Positions 24,422 through 33,557 of a stretch of DNA of 43,994 nucleotides are shown here, in pieces; positions within the stretch are counted from its first letter, which is position 1; every line of letters begins with the position of its first letter. The DNA comes from Lysobacteraceae bacterium PS02065 (GTDB taxonomy: Bacteria > Pseudomonadota > Gammaproteobacteria > Xanthomonadales > Rhodanobacteraceae), in contig JASCPI010000042.1 of assembly GCA_029959555.1 (NCBI GenBank), positions 1 through 43,994 of the forward strand. The letters run 5' to 3'. The notes beneath the pieces were generated by a model, which made no database searches, had not been told where the DNA came from, and saw only the letters and a program-made list of their open reading frames with translations. Made by a program: the position numbers and the translations under genes.

Positions 24422-25555
24422 TCAGCGCGCTGGCGGCTTCGCGCAGAACGCGAGGTTGCCCTCGATGCGCGGACGGTCGGCGGCGGGAAGGCCCGGCCAC
24501 GCGAGCAGCCTGCGGCTGAGTTCCGCGCACTCGTCGCGGCGGCCGACGTAGAACGCCGCGACCGCGCGCTCGTCGATCGCGCGCCACGTGTACACGGACA
24601 GGTCGAGGAACAGCAGGTCCTCGGGCACCGGCATCTCGGACGCGACGCGCGCATGTGCGTAGGCGCTGCCGAAGCGGCCCTGGTTGCGCAGGAAGCGCGC
24701 GAGCTCGCAAAGCGGCTCGGCGCGTACGGGACGCGCGTCGAATGCGGCGAGGTAGGCGTCGATGACGTCAACGGCCGGCGCCTGCAGGCGCTCGAGCAGC
24801 GTGGCGACCTGGAACTTCGCGTACCAGACCTCCTCGACGAAGCCGGCCATCGTGGCGCGCTTGCGGTAGGCCTCGAGCGCACCGGCGTGGTCGCCGGCGT
24901 CGCGCAGGCTCTGCGCGAAGTAGAACGCGTAGCGTGTGTTGTCCGGCTCGGCCGCGAGCGCCTTGCGCAGCACCTCGGCGTCGTCGCGGTACTTCTCCTG
25001 CAGCGGGCGCTGGCTGCGTGCGCCGTCGGGATAGCTGCGCACACGCAAGCCAGGCAGGTCGAGGATGCGCGGGTCCGACGGTGCGGCCGGGTACTCGTGC
25101 AGCACGCCGTGCCAGCGCCAGCCGAGCTCGTGGCGCAGCACCTTCGCGCTCGCGTACTCGAACTGGCTGCCGTCGAGCACCTGGCGCACGAAGTAGCCGG
25201 GGCCATCGAGCCGCTGCGTCGGCAGCGCCGCTTCGGGCATGCGCTCGAGAATCTCGTCGGCGTCGATGATCAGCGCGTACTCGCCGTGCGCGCGCGCGAG
25301 GTCGAGCGCCTGGTTGCGGTTCGTCGCGAAGTCCACCCATGGGCGTTCGATCAGCTCGCCGGGCAGGTCCGCCATGAGCTCGCGCACGAGCGCCTGCGTG
25401 CCGTCCGTCGAACCCGTGTCGACGATCGCCCAGGCGCCGATGTACGGGCGCACGGAGGCGAGGCAGCGCGCGATCACGGGCGCCTCGTTCTTCACGATCA
25501 TGCTCAGGCACAGCTGGGGGGCGAACGCGGCGCGCGCCGGCGTCGAAGGGCTCAT
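24422..25555 (-). CDS. Family 2 glycosyltransferase with C-terminal TPR-like region
   Basis: Residues about 15-110 form a GT-A nucleotide-sugar fold: LSMIVKNEAPVIARCLASV, WAIVDTGSTDGT, NRNQALDLARAHGEY and the metal-binding IIDADEIL. This is the SunS/tetratricopeptide-type GT2 subfamily. The C-terminal half is helical and TPR-like (RYAFYFAQSLRDAGDHAGAL). There is no signal peptide or membrane helix, so it acts in the cytoplasm, probably on a cell-surface glycan or a protein. The 377-residue length is normal for the subfamily. The acceptor is unknown. Confidence 0.85.
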   Translation of the reverse strand: MSPSTPARAAFAPQLCLSMIVKNEAPVIARCLASVRPYIGAWAIVDTGSTDGTQALVRELMADLPGELIERPWVDFATNRNQALDLARAHGEYALIIDADEILERMPEAALPTQRLDGPGYFVRQVLDGSQFEYASAKVLRHELGWRWHGVLHEYPAAPSDPRILDLPGLRVRSYPDGARSQRPLQEKYRDDAEVLRKALAAEPDNTRYAFYFAQSLRDAGDHAGALEAYRKRATMAGFVEEVWYAKFQVATLLERLQAPAVDVIDAYLAAFDARPVRAEPLCELARFLRNQGRFGSAYAHARVASEMPVPEDLLFLDLSVYTWRAIDERAVAAFYVGRRDECAELSRRLLAWPGLPAADRPRIEGNLAFCAKPPAR

Positions 25556-25603
25556 GCGGGAGTCCGTGCGTCGGTGGGGATCGCGAGGATAGCAGCGCCG
25601 CCG

Positions 25604-26593
25604 TTATCCGGCCGTGTGCTGTGTCGCCTGCGCGCGTCGCGCGTAACGCTGGGCGAGCAGCGCGCAGGCCATGAGCTGGACCTGGTGGAACAGCATGACC
25701 GGCAGCAGCACCATGCCGAGCGCGGGATGGCCCGCGAACAGGATCTTGGCGATCGGCACGCCGCTGGCGAGGCTCTTCTTGGAGCCGCAGAACACGATCG
25801 TGATCTCGTCCTCGCGCGAGAAGCCGAGCGCGCGGCTGCCCCACATCGTCATCGCCAGTGCGGCCGCGAGCAGCACGATCACGACACCCGCGACGGCCGC
25901 GAGCGCGGGGAGCGGTACGTGCTGCCACAGGCCTTCCACGACCGAGGCGCTGAAGGCGACGTAGACCACGAGCAGCACGGTGCCGCGATCGGTGTAGGAG
26001 AGCAGGGTGCGCCGGCGCTCGACCCAGCCGCCGACCCACGGCCTTGCCAGATGCCCGGCCACGAACGGCGCGAACAGCTGCAGCGCGATCTTGCCGATCG
26101 CATCGAGCGGCGAGCCCGTGTCGCCGTGCGTGGCGAGCAGGATCGACACGAGCAGCGGGGTCAGGAACACGCCGAGCAGGTTCGACAGCGATGCGCTGCA
26201 CACGGCCGCGGGCACGTTGCCGCGCGCGATCGAGGTGAACGCGATCGACGACTGCACGGTCGACGGAAGCGCACACAGGAACAGCACGCCGGTGAACAGC
26301 TCCGGTGTCAGCAGCCACGGCGCGACCGGCTTGAGGGCGAGCCCGAACAGCGGAAATGCGACGAACGTGCTCGCGAACACGGCCAAGTGAAGACGCCAGT
26401 GCACGATGCCCGCGACGATCGCCTCGCGCGACAGGCGCGCACCGTGCAGGAAGAACAGCAGCGCGATGCCGACCGTCGTGGCGAGGTCGAACGCCTCGGC
26501 GACCACGCCGCGGCACGGCAGCACGGCGGCGAGCACGACCGTCGCGACGAGCGCGAGCGTGAACGGATCGAGGAAGGCGGGGAGTCGGCGCAT
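25604..26593 (-). CDS. Bile acid:sodium symporter (BASS) family transporter, YfeH-like
   Basis: A 329-residue membrane protein with nine to ten hydrophobic helices starting at FTLALVATVVLAAVLP. The blocks FFLHGARLSREA, CALPSTVQSSIAFTSIARGN and FCGSKKSLASGVPIAK are typical of the SBF-like (YfeH) branch of BASS transporters, with the paired-repeat arrangement of the family. The substrate is unknown; organic acids are usual for the superfamily. It lies 48 nt upstream of the glycosyltransferase gene on the same strand and could share a transcript with it. Confidence 0.88.
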   Translation of the reverse strand: MRRLPAFLDPFTLALVATVVLAAVLPCRGVVAEAFDLATTVGIALLFFLHGARLSREAIVAGIVHWRLHLAVFASTFVAFPLFGLALKPVAPWLLTPELFTGVLFLCALPSTVQSSIAFTSIARGNVPAAVCSASLSNLLGVFLTPLLVSILLATHGDTGSPLDAIGKIALQLFAPFVAGHLARPWVGGWVERRRTLLSYTDRGTVLLVVYVAFSASVVEGLWQHVPLPALAAVAGVVIVLLAAALAMTMWGSRALGFSREDEITIVFCGSKKSLASGVPIAKILFAGHPALGMVLLPVMLFHQVQLMACALLAQRYARRAQATQHTAG

Positions 26594-26905
26594 CGGAAGC
26601 GTTGGGCGGAGAATGGGACCGGAACGGAGCGCGGTCGTGGCAGCGCGTGCCGCAGGCGACGCATGGCGCGCGTCGTGCCGCCGACCCGTAGACGTGCATG
26701 ATCGCGGCTGCCAGCGTCGGCCTGCAAGGCGCGAACGTCATGCCCCACCGGCGCGCCGCTGTCGGCACGACGCCATGGGACGGGCGTTCCGACGAGACGT
26801 GCGTCACCGCCGCACACCACCGGGTGAGATGCCGTCCGGCCATCGTCGACCGCAGCACGCGGTGGTATACCTGCGCGCCGTGTCGACACCACCGGAATCC
26901 GCCGC
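26594..26905. other. 312-bp divergent intergenic region
   Basis: This gap separates the divergent transporter genes and should hold both promoters. I see no convincing -35/-10 pair, no hairpin with a T run and no supported small gene. The MFS start at 26906 has only a weak ribosome site. Confidence 0.4.
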
Positions 26906-28180
26906 ATGACCGCCGCCGCCCACGGAGCCCTGACCCGCCGCGACCTGCGCACCCTGCTGCTCGCGGCACTCGGCGGTGCGCTCGAGTTCTACGACTTCAT
27001 CATCTTCGTGTTCTTCGCGGCGGTCATCGCGCAGCTGTTCTTCCCGCCCGACACACCCGAATGGCTGCGCCAGCTGCAGGCCTTCGGCATCTTCGCCGCG
27101 GGCTACCTCGCACGCCCGCTCGGCGGCATCGTCATGGCGCACTTCGGCGACCGCGTCGGACGCAAGCGCATGTTCATGCTGAGCGTCCTGCTCATGGCCG
27201 TGCCGACGCTGCTCATGGGCCTGTTGCCGACCTACGCCGAGATCGGTCTCGCCGCGCCCCTGCTGCTGTTGCTGCTGCGCCTCGCGCAGGGCGCGGCGGT
27301 CGGCGGCGAGGTGCCCGGCGCGTGGGTGTTCGTGTCCGAGCACGTGCCGGCCTCGCGAACGGGCTTCGCCTGCGGCGTGCTCACCGCGGGCCTCACGCTC
27401 GGCATCCTGCTCGGCTCGCTCGTGTCGAGCGCGCTCAACACGTGGTGGACGCCCGAGCAGGTGCTCGACGGCGTCTGGCGCGCACCGTTCGTGCTCGGCG
27501 GCGTGTTCGGCCTGTTCGCGGTGTGGCTGCGCCGCTACCTTCACGAGACGCCCGTGTTCGAGGAGATGCGCCGTCGCCGCGCCCTCGTCGAGGGACTGCC
27601 GCTGCGCGTCGTGCTGTCCGGCCACGCGCGCGAGGTCGCGACCTCGATGCTGCTGACGTGGCTGCTGACGGCCGGCATCGTCGTGGTGATCCTCATGACG
27701 CCGACGCTCGTGCAGCGCCTGTACGCGATCGCGCCGGCGACCGCGGCACAGGCCAACAGCCTCGCGACGTTCGCGCTGTGCTTCGGCTGCATCGCCTACG
27801 GACTCGCCGCGGACCGCTTCGGTTTCCGCCGCGTGATCGCGATCGGCGCGCTCGTGCTCGCGGCGGTCGTGTTCGCGCTCTACACGGGTACGCGCGCCTC
27901 GCCGCAGCACTTCACCGCGCTGTACGTGCTGACCGGCTTCTGCGTCGGCGTGGTCGGCGTCGTGCCGACCGCGATGGTGCACGCGTTCCCGCCCGCGATC
28001 CGCTTCTCGGGCATCTCGTTCGCCTACAACGTCGCCTACGCGATCGCCGGCGGCACCACGCCGCTGCTGATCGCGTGGTGGCTGCGCAGCGCACCCGATG
28101 CGCCGGTGTACTACGTGGCGCTGGCCTGCCTTGCCGGCATCGTCGCGGCGAAGCTTTCACGGCCGCATCCAGCGCGCTGA
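26906..28180 (+). CDS. MFS transporter, metabolite:proton symporter type
   Basis: The 424-residue protein has twelve predicted helices. The opening GALEFYDFIIFVFFA and the loop motif GGIVMAHFGDRVGRKRMFML (motif A between helices 2 and 3) are typical of the metabolite:H+ symporter subfamily that includes ProP and KgtP. RLAQGAAVGGEVPGAWVFVSEH matches the helix 4 block. Substrates in this subfamily are compatible solutes or dicarboxylates; none can be assigned here. The second half keeps the internal repeat (YGLAADRFGFRRVI). Confidence 0.9.
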   Translation: MTAAAHGALTRRDLRTLLLAALGGALEFYDFIIFVFFAAVIAQLFFPPDTPEWLRQLQAFGIFAAGYLARPLGGIVMAHFGDRVGRKRMFMLSVLLMAVPTLLMGLLPTYAEIGLAAPLLLLLLRLAQGAAVGGEVPGAWVFVSEHVPASRTGFACGVLTAGLTLGILLGSLVSSALNTWWTPEQVLDGVWRAPFVLGGVFGLFAVWLRRYLHETPVFEEMRRRRALVEGLPLRVVLSGHAREVATSMLLTWLLTAGIVVVILMTPTLVQRLYAIAPATAAQANSLATFALCFGCIAYGLAADRFGFRRVIAIGALVLAAVVFALYTGTRASPQHFTALYVLTGFCVGVVGVVPTAMVHAFPPAIRFSGISFAYNVAYAIAGGTTPLLIAWWLRSAPDAPVYYVALACLAGIVAAKLSRPHPAR

Positions 28181-28316
28181 TCGCGGCACATGCGTCCGCC
28201 ACGCGGGACGCGGTAGCATCGCGAAGGGGGCAATCCAGCAGTACGCGGCAGATCGACCGGGCGCCGAGGATCGGCAGCCCGCGCAGGGAGTCGCGGATCG
28301 TTCAGGGGACGACAAC

Positions 28317-30443
28317 GTGGGAAACGTCAAGACCGCCTTGCTGGCGGCATTCGGCATGGTTGCAGGAGGCCTCGCGGCTGACAGGGGCGAGGCAGCCGGG
28401 ATGGTGTGGGAGACCTACCCGGGCTTCTTCTCGCCCGGGCATGCCGGCATCGTGCTGGGAGACTTCGACGGAGACGGTCGTATCGAAGCCGCCGTGAGTG
28501 GCCACGCCGGCATGCAGGTCATCGCGACGCTCGCGAAGCCCGCAGCGGGAGGCGCGCTCTCGATCGAGTCGATGACCGTGTTGCCCGGGTTGACGCTGGC
28601 GGGGCGGCTTCAGCGAGGTCCGGGCGAGGGCGGCGAGGAGCGTCTCGTGGGAGTGGCGACAGCCAGTGGCCTCCCGAGCAGTGTCGTCGTGTTCGGCGGT
28701 GTGCCGTTGCGCGTGCTTCGTACGATCCCCGTACCCAATATCACCATGGTCAGCGCCATCGCCGACGTCGACGCGGATGGCGCTCCCGAGATCGTGGGAT
28801 TGCAGGGCTACCAATGGGGTGCGCAGTACCCGGTCATCCTCGACTACGCCACCGGCGCCGTGAAGTGGACCGGCGTCGAAGCGGCGAACGACGTGGCGGT
28901 CGCGCAGCTCGATGGCGACGCTGCGCTCGAGTTGCTGGTGTCCACCGGATCTTCGTCGTCCTCGAACCCGGCGCCCGGGCGCGTGCTGGACGGCGCCACG
29001 CGCCAGGTCGAATGGTCGTGGCCGGCCGGGTTCAACAGATTCCTGGTCGGGCAGTTCACGGCCGATCCCGGTGTGCGCACCTTCGCGACATGGAGCCAGT
29101 GGGGCGGGCGCATCCAGATCTTCCGCAGCCAGCCCTACTCGCCGATCGGCGAGATCGATGCGGGAGAAGTCGCCGCGGCCTCGGTCGTGCGTTTGAACGG
29201 CGTCGACCACATCGCGATCGGGGCCGGCCAGTGGGGCAATGTCTCGATCGTCAATCCACGTACGGGTGCAACCACATTCTCCGTCCAGAACCCCGAGCAC
29301 GGTGTGTCCGCCATCGAGAGCGGCGATCTCGACGGCGATGGGCGGATGGAGCTCGTCTTCGGTGCCGGACTGACCAGCACCGGGAAGGACACGCTGCGTG
29401 TCATGGACATCGAGACCCAGTCCATCGACTTTGTGAGCGACGACGAAGTCGGGCCGCACACCGCCGTCGCGCGTGGCGTGTTGTCGGGCCCTGGTTCGGA
29501 TCAGGTCGTCTTCCTGACCATGGAGTCGGACTCGGGCTACCGAGGATCGAACCTCTACGTGCTCGACGCCTTGAGCGGAGCCAGGCTTCGATCCCGAGTC
29601 GAGGTCGTGGATTCGTGGACCAGACGCGTTCCGCATGTCGCCGTGGCGCAGCTCGACAACGACCCGCAGGCCGAGATCGTCGTCGCCAGTGCGCAGGTCT
29701 ACACGCCGCTCGTCGCCGTCATCGACGGCGTCACGCTCCAGGATCAGTGGCGCAGGCAGGACTTCGCGGGTGGTTCAAGCAACGTCGAGATCAGTGCGAT
29801 GCAGACGGTCGACGTCAATGGTGACGGTGTCGACGACGTCGTGGTCGCGCTCAATTCCGGGCGGGTGACCGTGTTGGATGGCCGCAATGGTGCGACGATC
29901 TGGCAGTCGGTCACGATCCAGGGCGAGACGGCCCCGGCGCTGGCTGCGTTCCGTTCCGCGGGCCGTGCGTACATCGCGATGGCGCGTGGCAGGGCCATCT
30001 ACCTGTTCGATACGGTGAGCGGGCTCGTCGTCGCCGTGTCCAAGCGCCCCCAGAGCGTGCGGACCATCACGCGATGGGGGGAGGGCGCAGCGTGCCGCCT
30101 CGGCGCGCTGGAGGGGGACACGACGTTCGGCATCTTCTCGTGCAGCGACTTGTCCCGCGAACGCGAGCTGAGTGTTCCTGCGGGCAGCACGTTCGCCAGG
30201 CCGTTCGATGCGTCGGCGACGCGATTCCTCGTGGCGAGCGACGGCGTACTGTACGAAGTCCGTTCCGGACGTGCTCCGGCGCGGTTGACGCCCGCGCTCG
30301 GAACCTCACTGGGTTTCGGCGACAAGGGAATCGTCACCCCTTCGCCCGATGGTCGGAGCGCCAATGTCATCATCGGAACGTCGCACATGGTGACGCGCCG
30401 TTCCGTTACGACGGATGATCTCTTCTCGCATGGCTTCGACTAG
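28317..30443 (+). CDS. Secreted FG-GAP/VCBS repeat protein with GFD C-terminus
   Basis: The start is GTG 28317 with AGGGG about 8 nt upstream. A signal peptide (KTALLAAFGMVAGGLAA) leads a 708-residue beta-propeller-like protein. Calcium-binding FG-GAP/VCBS units recur: LGDFDGDGRIEAAVSG, IADVDADGAPEIVG, VAQLDGDAALELLVS, SGDLDGDGRMELVFG, VAQLDNDPQAEIVVAS and TVDVNGDGVDDVVVALN. The last residues, DDLFSHGFD, match the C-terminus of the unrelated secreted protein at 40767-42449. It should be exported and bind calcium; the target is unknown. The flavoprotein gene starts 12 nt after its stop. Confidence 0.88.
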   Translation: MGNVKTALLAAFGMVAGGLAADRGEAAGMVWETYPGFFSPGHAGIVLGDFDGDGRIEAAVSGHAGMQVIATLAKPAAGGALSIESMTVLPGLTLAGRLQRGPGEGGEERLVGVATASGLPSSVVVFGGVPLRVLRTIPVPNITMVSAIADVDADGAPEIVGLQGYQWGAQYPVILDYATGAVKWTGVEAANDVAVAQLDGDAALELLVSTGSSSSSNPAPGRVLDGATRQVEWSWPAGFNRFLVGQFTADPGVRTFATWSQWGGRIQIFRSQPYSPIGEIDAGEVAAASVVRLNGVDHIAIGAGQWGNVSIVNPRTGATTFSVQNPEHGVSAIESGDLDGDGRMELVFGAGLTSTGKDTLRVMDIETQSIDFVSDDEVGPHTAVARGVLSGPGSDQVVFLTMESDSGYRGSNLYVLDALSGARLRSRVEVVDSWTRRVPHVAVAQLDNDPQAEIVVASAQVYTPLVAVIDGVTLQDQWRRQDFAGGSSNVEISAMQTVDVNGDGVDDVVVALNSGRVTVLDGRNGATIWQSVTIQGETAPALAAFRSAGRAYIAMARGRAIYLFDTVSGLVVAVSKRPQSVRTITRWGEGAACRLGALEGDTTFGIFSCSDLSRERELSVPAGSTFARPFDASATRFLVASDGVLYEVRSGRAPARLTPALGTSLGFGDKGIVTPSPDGRSANVIIGTSHMVTRRSVTTDDLFSHGFD

Positions 30444-30455
30444 AAGAAGGCCCGC

Positions 30456-32054
30456 ATGACGCAAGGCAAGCCCCACGACGCGATCCTCATCGGCGCCGGC
30501 CATAACGGCCTCGTCTGTGCCACGTACCTGGCCAAGGCCGGGCTCAAGGTGCTCGTGCTCGAGCGGCGCGACGTCGTGGGCGGTGCCGCGGTCACCGAGG
30601 AATTCCATCCCGGGTTCCGCAACTCGGTGGCCTCGTACACGGTGTCGCTGCTGCAGCCGAAGGTGATCGCGGACCTCGACCTGCACGCGCACGGTCTGCG
30701 CGTGGTTGAGCGTCGGCGCAACAACTTCCTGCCGCGTCCGGATGGGTCGTACCTGCTCACGGGCGCGGGGCAGACGCAGGCCGAGGTCGCGAAGTTCTCG
30801 CGGCGCGATGCCGAGCGCCTGCCCGCGTACGAGCAGCGCCTCGATGCGATCGCCGATGTGCTGCGCGCGCTCGCGCTCGAGCCGCCGCCGAACGTCACCG
30901 ACGGTGGCTGGTGGAAAGCGCTGCCCGAGCTCGTGCGCGCGAGCAAGCTCGGCCGTCGCCTGCACGGGCTCGACGCGTCGCTGCGCCAGGAACTGCTCGA
31001 CCTGTTCACGATCTCGGCGGCCGAGTACCTCGACCGCTGGTTCGAGAGCGAGCCGATCCGCGCCGTGCTCGGCTTCGACGGCGTGGTCGGCAACTACGCG
31101 AGTCCGTACACGCCGGGCAGCGCCTACGTGCTGCTGCACCACGTGTTCGGCGAGGTCAACGGCGTCAAGGGCGCGTGGGGTCACGCGATCGGCGGCATGG
31201 GCGCGATCACGCAGGCGATGGCGAAGGCCGCGACGGCCGCCGGCGTCGAGATCCGTACGGGTTGCGGCGTGCGCGAGGTGGTCGTCGAGAACGGCCGCGT
31301 CACCGGTGTCGTGACCACGCAGAGCGACCTCGTGCATGCGCGCGCCGTGGTCGCCAACGTCAACCCGAAGCTGCTCTACGAGCAGCTGCTCGCCCGCGAT
31401 GTGGTACCGGCGCCGACGCGCGAGCGCATGGCGAACTGGCGCTGCGGCTCGGGCACGTTCCGCATGAACGTCGCACTCGATCGCCTCCCGGACTTCACCG
31501 CGCTGCCCGGCGAGGGCGATCACCTCACGGCCGGCATCATCCTCGCGCCGAGCCTCGACTACATGGACCGCGCCTACCGCGACGCGCTCGCGCAGGGCTG
31601 GTCGCGCGAGCCGATCGTCGAGATGCTGATCCCGTCGACGCTCGACGATTCGCTCGCGCCGCCCGGAAAGCATGTCGCCAGCCTGTTCTGCCAGCACGTC
31701 GCGCCGCAGCTGTCCGATGGCCGTTCGTGGGACGACCATCGCGAGGAGGTCGCCGACCTCATGATCGCGACCGTCGACCGCTACGCGCCGGGTTTCGCCG
31801 CGAGCGTGCTCGGCCGGCAGATCAAGAGCCCGCTCGATCTCGAGCGCGATTTCGGCCTGATCGGCGGCGACATCTTCCACGGCGCGCTGAGCCTCAACCA
31901 GTTGTTCAGCGCGCGGCCGATGCTCGGCCAGGCCGACTACCGCGGTGCACTGCCGGGGCTGTACCTGTGCGGCGCCGGCACGCATCCGGGCGGTGGCGTC
32001 ACCGGCGCGCCGGGGCACAACGCGGCGCGTGTCATCGTCAAGGATCTGCGCTGA
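30456..32054 (+). CDS. FAD-dependent oxidoreductase, phytoene dehydrogenase-like (PYROXD2 type)
   Basis: The 532-residue flavoprotein has the Rossmann motif ILIGAGHNGLVCATYLAKAG (residues 10-29) followed by VLVLERRDVVGG, and the C-terminal FAD motif YLCGAGTHPGGGVTGAPGHN. The family is CrtI-like, and the closest type I know is PYROXD2-like oxidoreductases, not true carotenoid enzymes: no other carotenoid genes are nearby. There is no signal peptide. The substrate is unknown. AGAAGG upstream and 12-nt spacing from the FG-GAP gene suggest co-transcription, although the two products act in different compartments. Confidence 0.9.
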   Translation: MTQGKPHDAILIGAGHNGLVCATYLAKAGLKVLVLERRDVVGGAAVTEEFHPGFRNSVASYTVSLLQPKVIADLDLHAHGLRVVERRRNNFLPRPDGSYLLTGAGQTQAEVAKFSRRDAERLPAYEQRLDAIADVLRALALEPPPNVTDGGWWKALPELVRASKLGRRLHGLDASLRQELLDLFTISAAEYLDRWFESEPIRAVLGFDGVVGNYASPYTPGSAYVLLHHVFGEVNGVKGAWGHAIGGMGAITQAMAKAATAAGVEIRTGCGVREVVVENGRVTGVVTTQSDLVHARAVVANVNPKLLYEQLLARDVVPAPTRERMANWRCGSGTFRMNVALDRLPDFTALPGEGDHLTAGIILAPSLDYMDRAYRDALAQGWSREPIVEMLIPSTLDDSLAPPGKHVASLFCQHVAPQLSDGRSWDDHREEVADLMIATVDRYAPGFAASVLGRQIKSPLDLERDFGLIGGDIFHGALSLNQLFSARPMLGQADYRGALPGLYLCGAGTHPGGGVTGAPGHNAARVIVKDLR

Positions 32055-32091
32055 TCCATCGTCTCTTCATCGAGCAAGGGAGGGAGTCCTG

Positions 32092-32853
32092 ATGCCTTAC
32101 GTTCGCATGGCGCGAATCATCGCGCTGGCCATGCTGTCCGCCATGCCGGCGGTGGTGAATGCCCAGGAGGGCGGCGAGTCGCTCGAGACCATCGTCGTCA
32201 CGGGCACGCGCATCAGCTACCGCGACCTGCTCGACACGCCGGCCGTGTCGATCACGCGGCCCGGTGACTACCTGCTGCTGTCGATCACGCTCGTCAACGA
32301 CACGCGCAACGAACAGCAGCGCCGAGACGAGATCCACGCGACGATCCGCAAGATGATCGCCGCGACCGGCAGCCGTTTCGAGATCGTGCATGGCGACACC
32401 TACCTGACACGCCTCGATGCGGGGAACCACAAGGTTCCGGTCGAAGCTTCGGGGGCGGACAAGAAGGACCGTCCGGACACGGGCAGCGTCTCGCTGCACG
32501 TGCGCACCGCGATCGGCGGCGCACCCGCGAAGGCCGAGGAACTCACGCGCGCGTTGCGCGAGTTCGTGGACCGTGCCGAGCGCGTCGGGCGTACCGAGAT
32601 CGACGTCGAGAAGGAGTCCGCGCTGAGCCTGTCGCGCCCCGAGCGCTTCCGCCACGAGATCATCCGTGCGATCGCCGACGACGTCGGCAAGGTCCGCGGG
32701 GTGCTCGGCGAAGGCTGCGAGGTCGCGATCGAAGGGCTGGGCAGCCGCATCGAGTGGCAGCGTGTCTCGGCGGCCGAACTCATGCTGTACATCCCGTACA
32801 CGATGGAGATCCGCGGCTGCGGGAACGTCGGTGGCGAGGTGCGCGGGTCCTGA
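32092..32853 (+). CDS. Secreted protein with TonB-receptor-like N-terminal signature
   Basis: A 253-residue protein with a signal peptide ending AVVNA and a mature N-terminus containing LETIVVTGTRIS. That string is typical of the plug start of TonB-dependent receptors, but the protein is far too short for a beta barrel and has no plug domain. The rest is mixed alpha/beta (LLLSITLVNDTRNEQQRRDE, then an Arg/Glu-rich helix) with a C-terminal beta segment. Two Cys near the end could form a disulfide. The ribosome site AAGGGAGGGAG precedes ATG 32092. I recall similar uncharacterised secreted proteins in xanthomonads. Function unknown. Confidence 0.75.
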   Translation: MPYVRMARIIALAMLSAMPAVVNAQEGGESLETIVVTGTRISYRDLLDTPAVSITRPGDYLLLSITLVNDTRNEQQRRDEIHATIRKMIAATGSRFEIVHGDTYLTRLDAGNHKVPVEASGADKKDRPDTGSVSLHVRTAIGGAPAKAEELTRALREFVDRAERVGRTEIDVEKESALSLSRPERFRHEIIRAIADDVGKVRGVLGEGCEVAIEGLGSRIEWQRVSAAELMLYIPYTMEIRGCGNVGGEVRGS

Positions 32854-32960
32854 TCGCGTTCCGGCGCGTCGTTTCCGTGGGTTTGTCGAGGTCGCCGATC
32901 CCAGGCGGCCGAGGGTGGCCGCGACCCGTTCTCGCGGCGATCGGTGAATCAGGGGAAGAC

Positions 32961-33485
32961 ATGGTGAAGAAGGGTTGGATCGCCGCGGGCGCGCTCGTGT
33001 TCGCGCTCGGTGTCGGCACGGGCATGGCCGCGAAGGTGCGCATCGACATCCATGCCTACAAGGCGATGCCCGAGAAGGACGCGGGCAAGGCGCTGCTCGA
33101 ACAGGCGCTGGTGCAGGCCGGCAAGGGCAGCTGGGAGCGCATCGCGGTCGGCCGCATCTACCTGCTCGCGGGCATGAAGGCCGAGGGCAAGGCGATCTTC
33201 GACGCGCTGCTCGCGGGCAAGCACCAGAGCAGCGACGTGCTGCGCATCGCGCGCGCCTACCGCGAGGCCGGCGACTGGCAGAGCGCCAAGGTGCTGTTCG
33301 ACCGCTTCGTGCGCGAGAACCCGAAGGACGAGAAGGACATCGCCGAGATCGGTGCCTACTACCACCTCGCCGGTGATCGCGCGGGTGCCGAGGCGTTGTA
33401 CGCGAAGTCGTTCGCGATCACCGACGAGTTCTGGTCCACGGTGACGGCGGCGGCAGGCTATCTCGGGGTCAGGCCGCAGGAGTGA
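32961..33485 (+). CDS. Exported TPR-like protein
   Basis: The 174-residue product starts at ATG 32961 after AGGGGA. Its N-terminus (GWIAAGALVFALGVGTGMAA) is a signal peptide or membrane anchor. The rest is helical with TPR-like units: AVGRIYLLAGMKAEGKAIFD, VLRIARAYREAGDWQSAKVL and IGAYYHLAGDRAGAEALYAK. It is probably a periplasmic scaffold. It follows the previous secreted gene by about 107 nt on the same strand. No named family. Confidence 0.75.
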   Translation: MVKKGWIAAGALVFALGVGTGMAAKVRIDIHAYKAMPEKDAGKALLEQALVQAGKGSWERIAVGRIYLLAGMKAEGKAIFDALLAGKHQSSDVLRIARAYREAGDWQSAKVLFDRFVRENPKDEKDIAEIGAYYHLAGDRAGAEALYAKSFAITDEFWSTVTAAAGYLGVRPQE

Positions 33486-33497
33486 GCCGACGCGTTG

Positions 33498-33552
33498 CGG
33501 AGGCGATGGTGGAGGCCTGCCGGTCTTTCGGCGCGCCTCGACGTCGCCTCCG
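33498..33552. terminator. Possible bidirectional terminator hairpin
   Basis: CGGAGGCGA (33498-33506) is inversely repeated as TCGCCTCCG (33544-33552), with further complementary GAGGC/GCCTC inside. It sits between the convergent TPR gene and the membrane protein gene. There is no U tract, so the call rests on position and stem only. Confidence 0.3.
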
Positions 33553-33557
33553 ATGCC

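Noticed and set aside
24653..26701. A 682-residue plus-strand open frame
   Set aside because: It spans two minus-strand genes with good family motifs and has Arg/Glu/His-rich low complexity. Shadow frame.
30306..32018. A 570-residue minus-strand open frame opposite the FAD oxidoreductase
   Set aside because: No family motif; the opposite frame has both FAD-binding motifs. Shadow frame.
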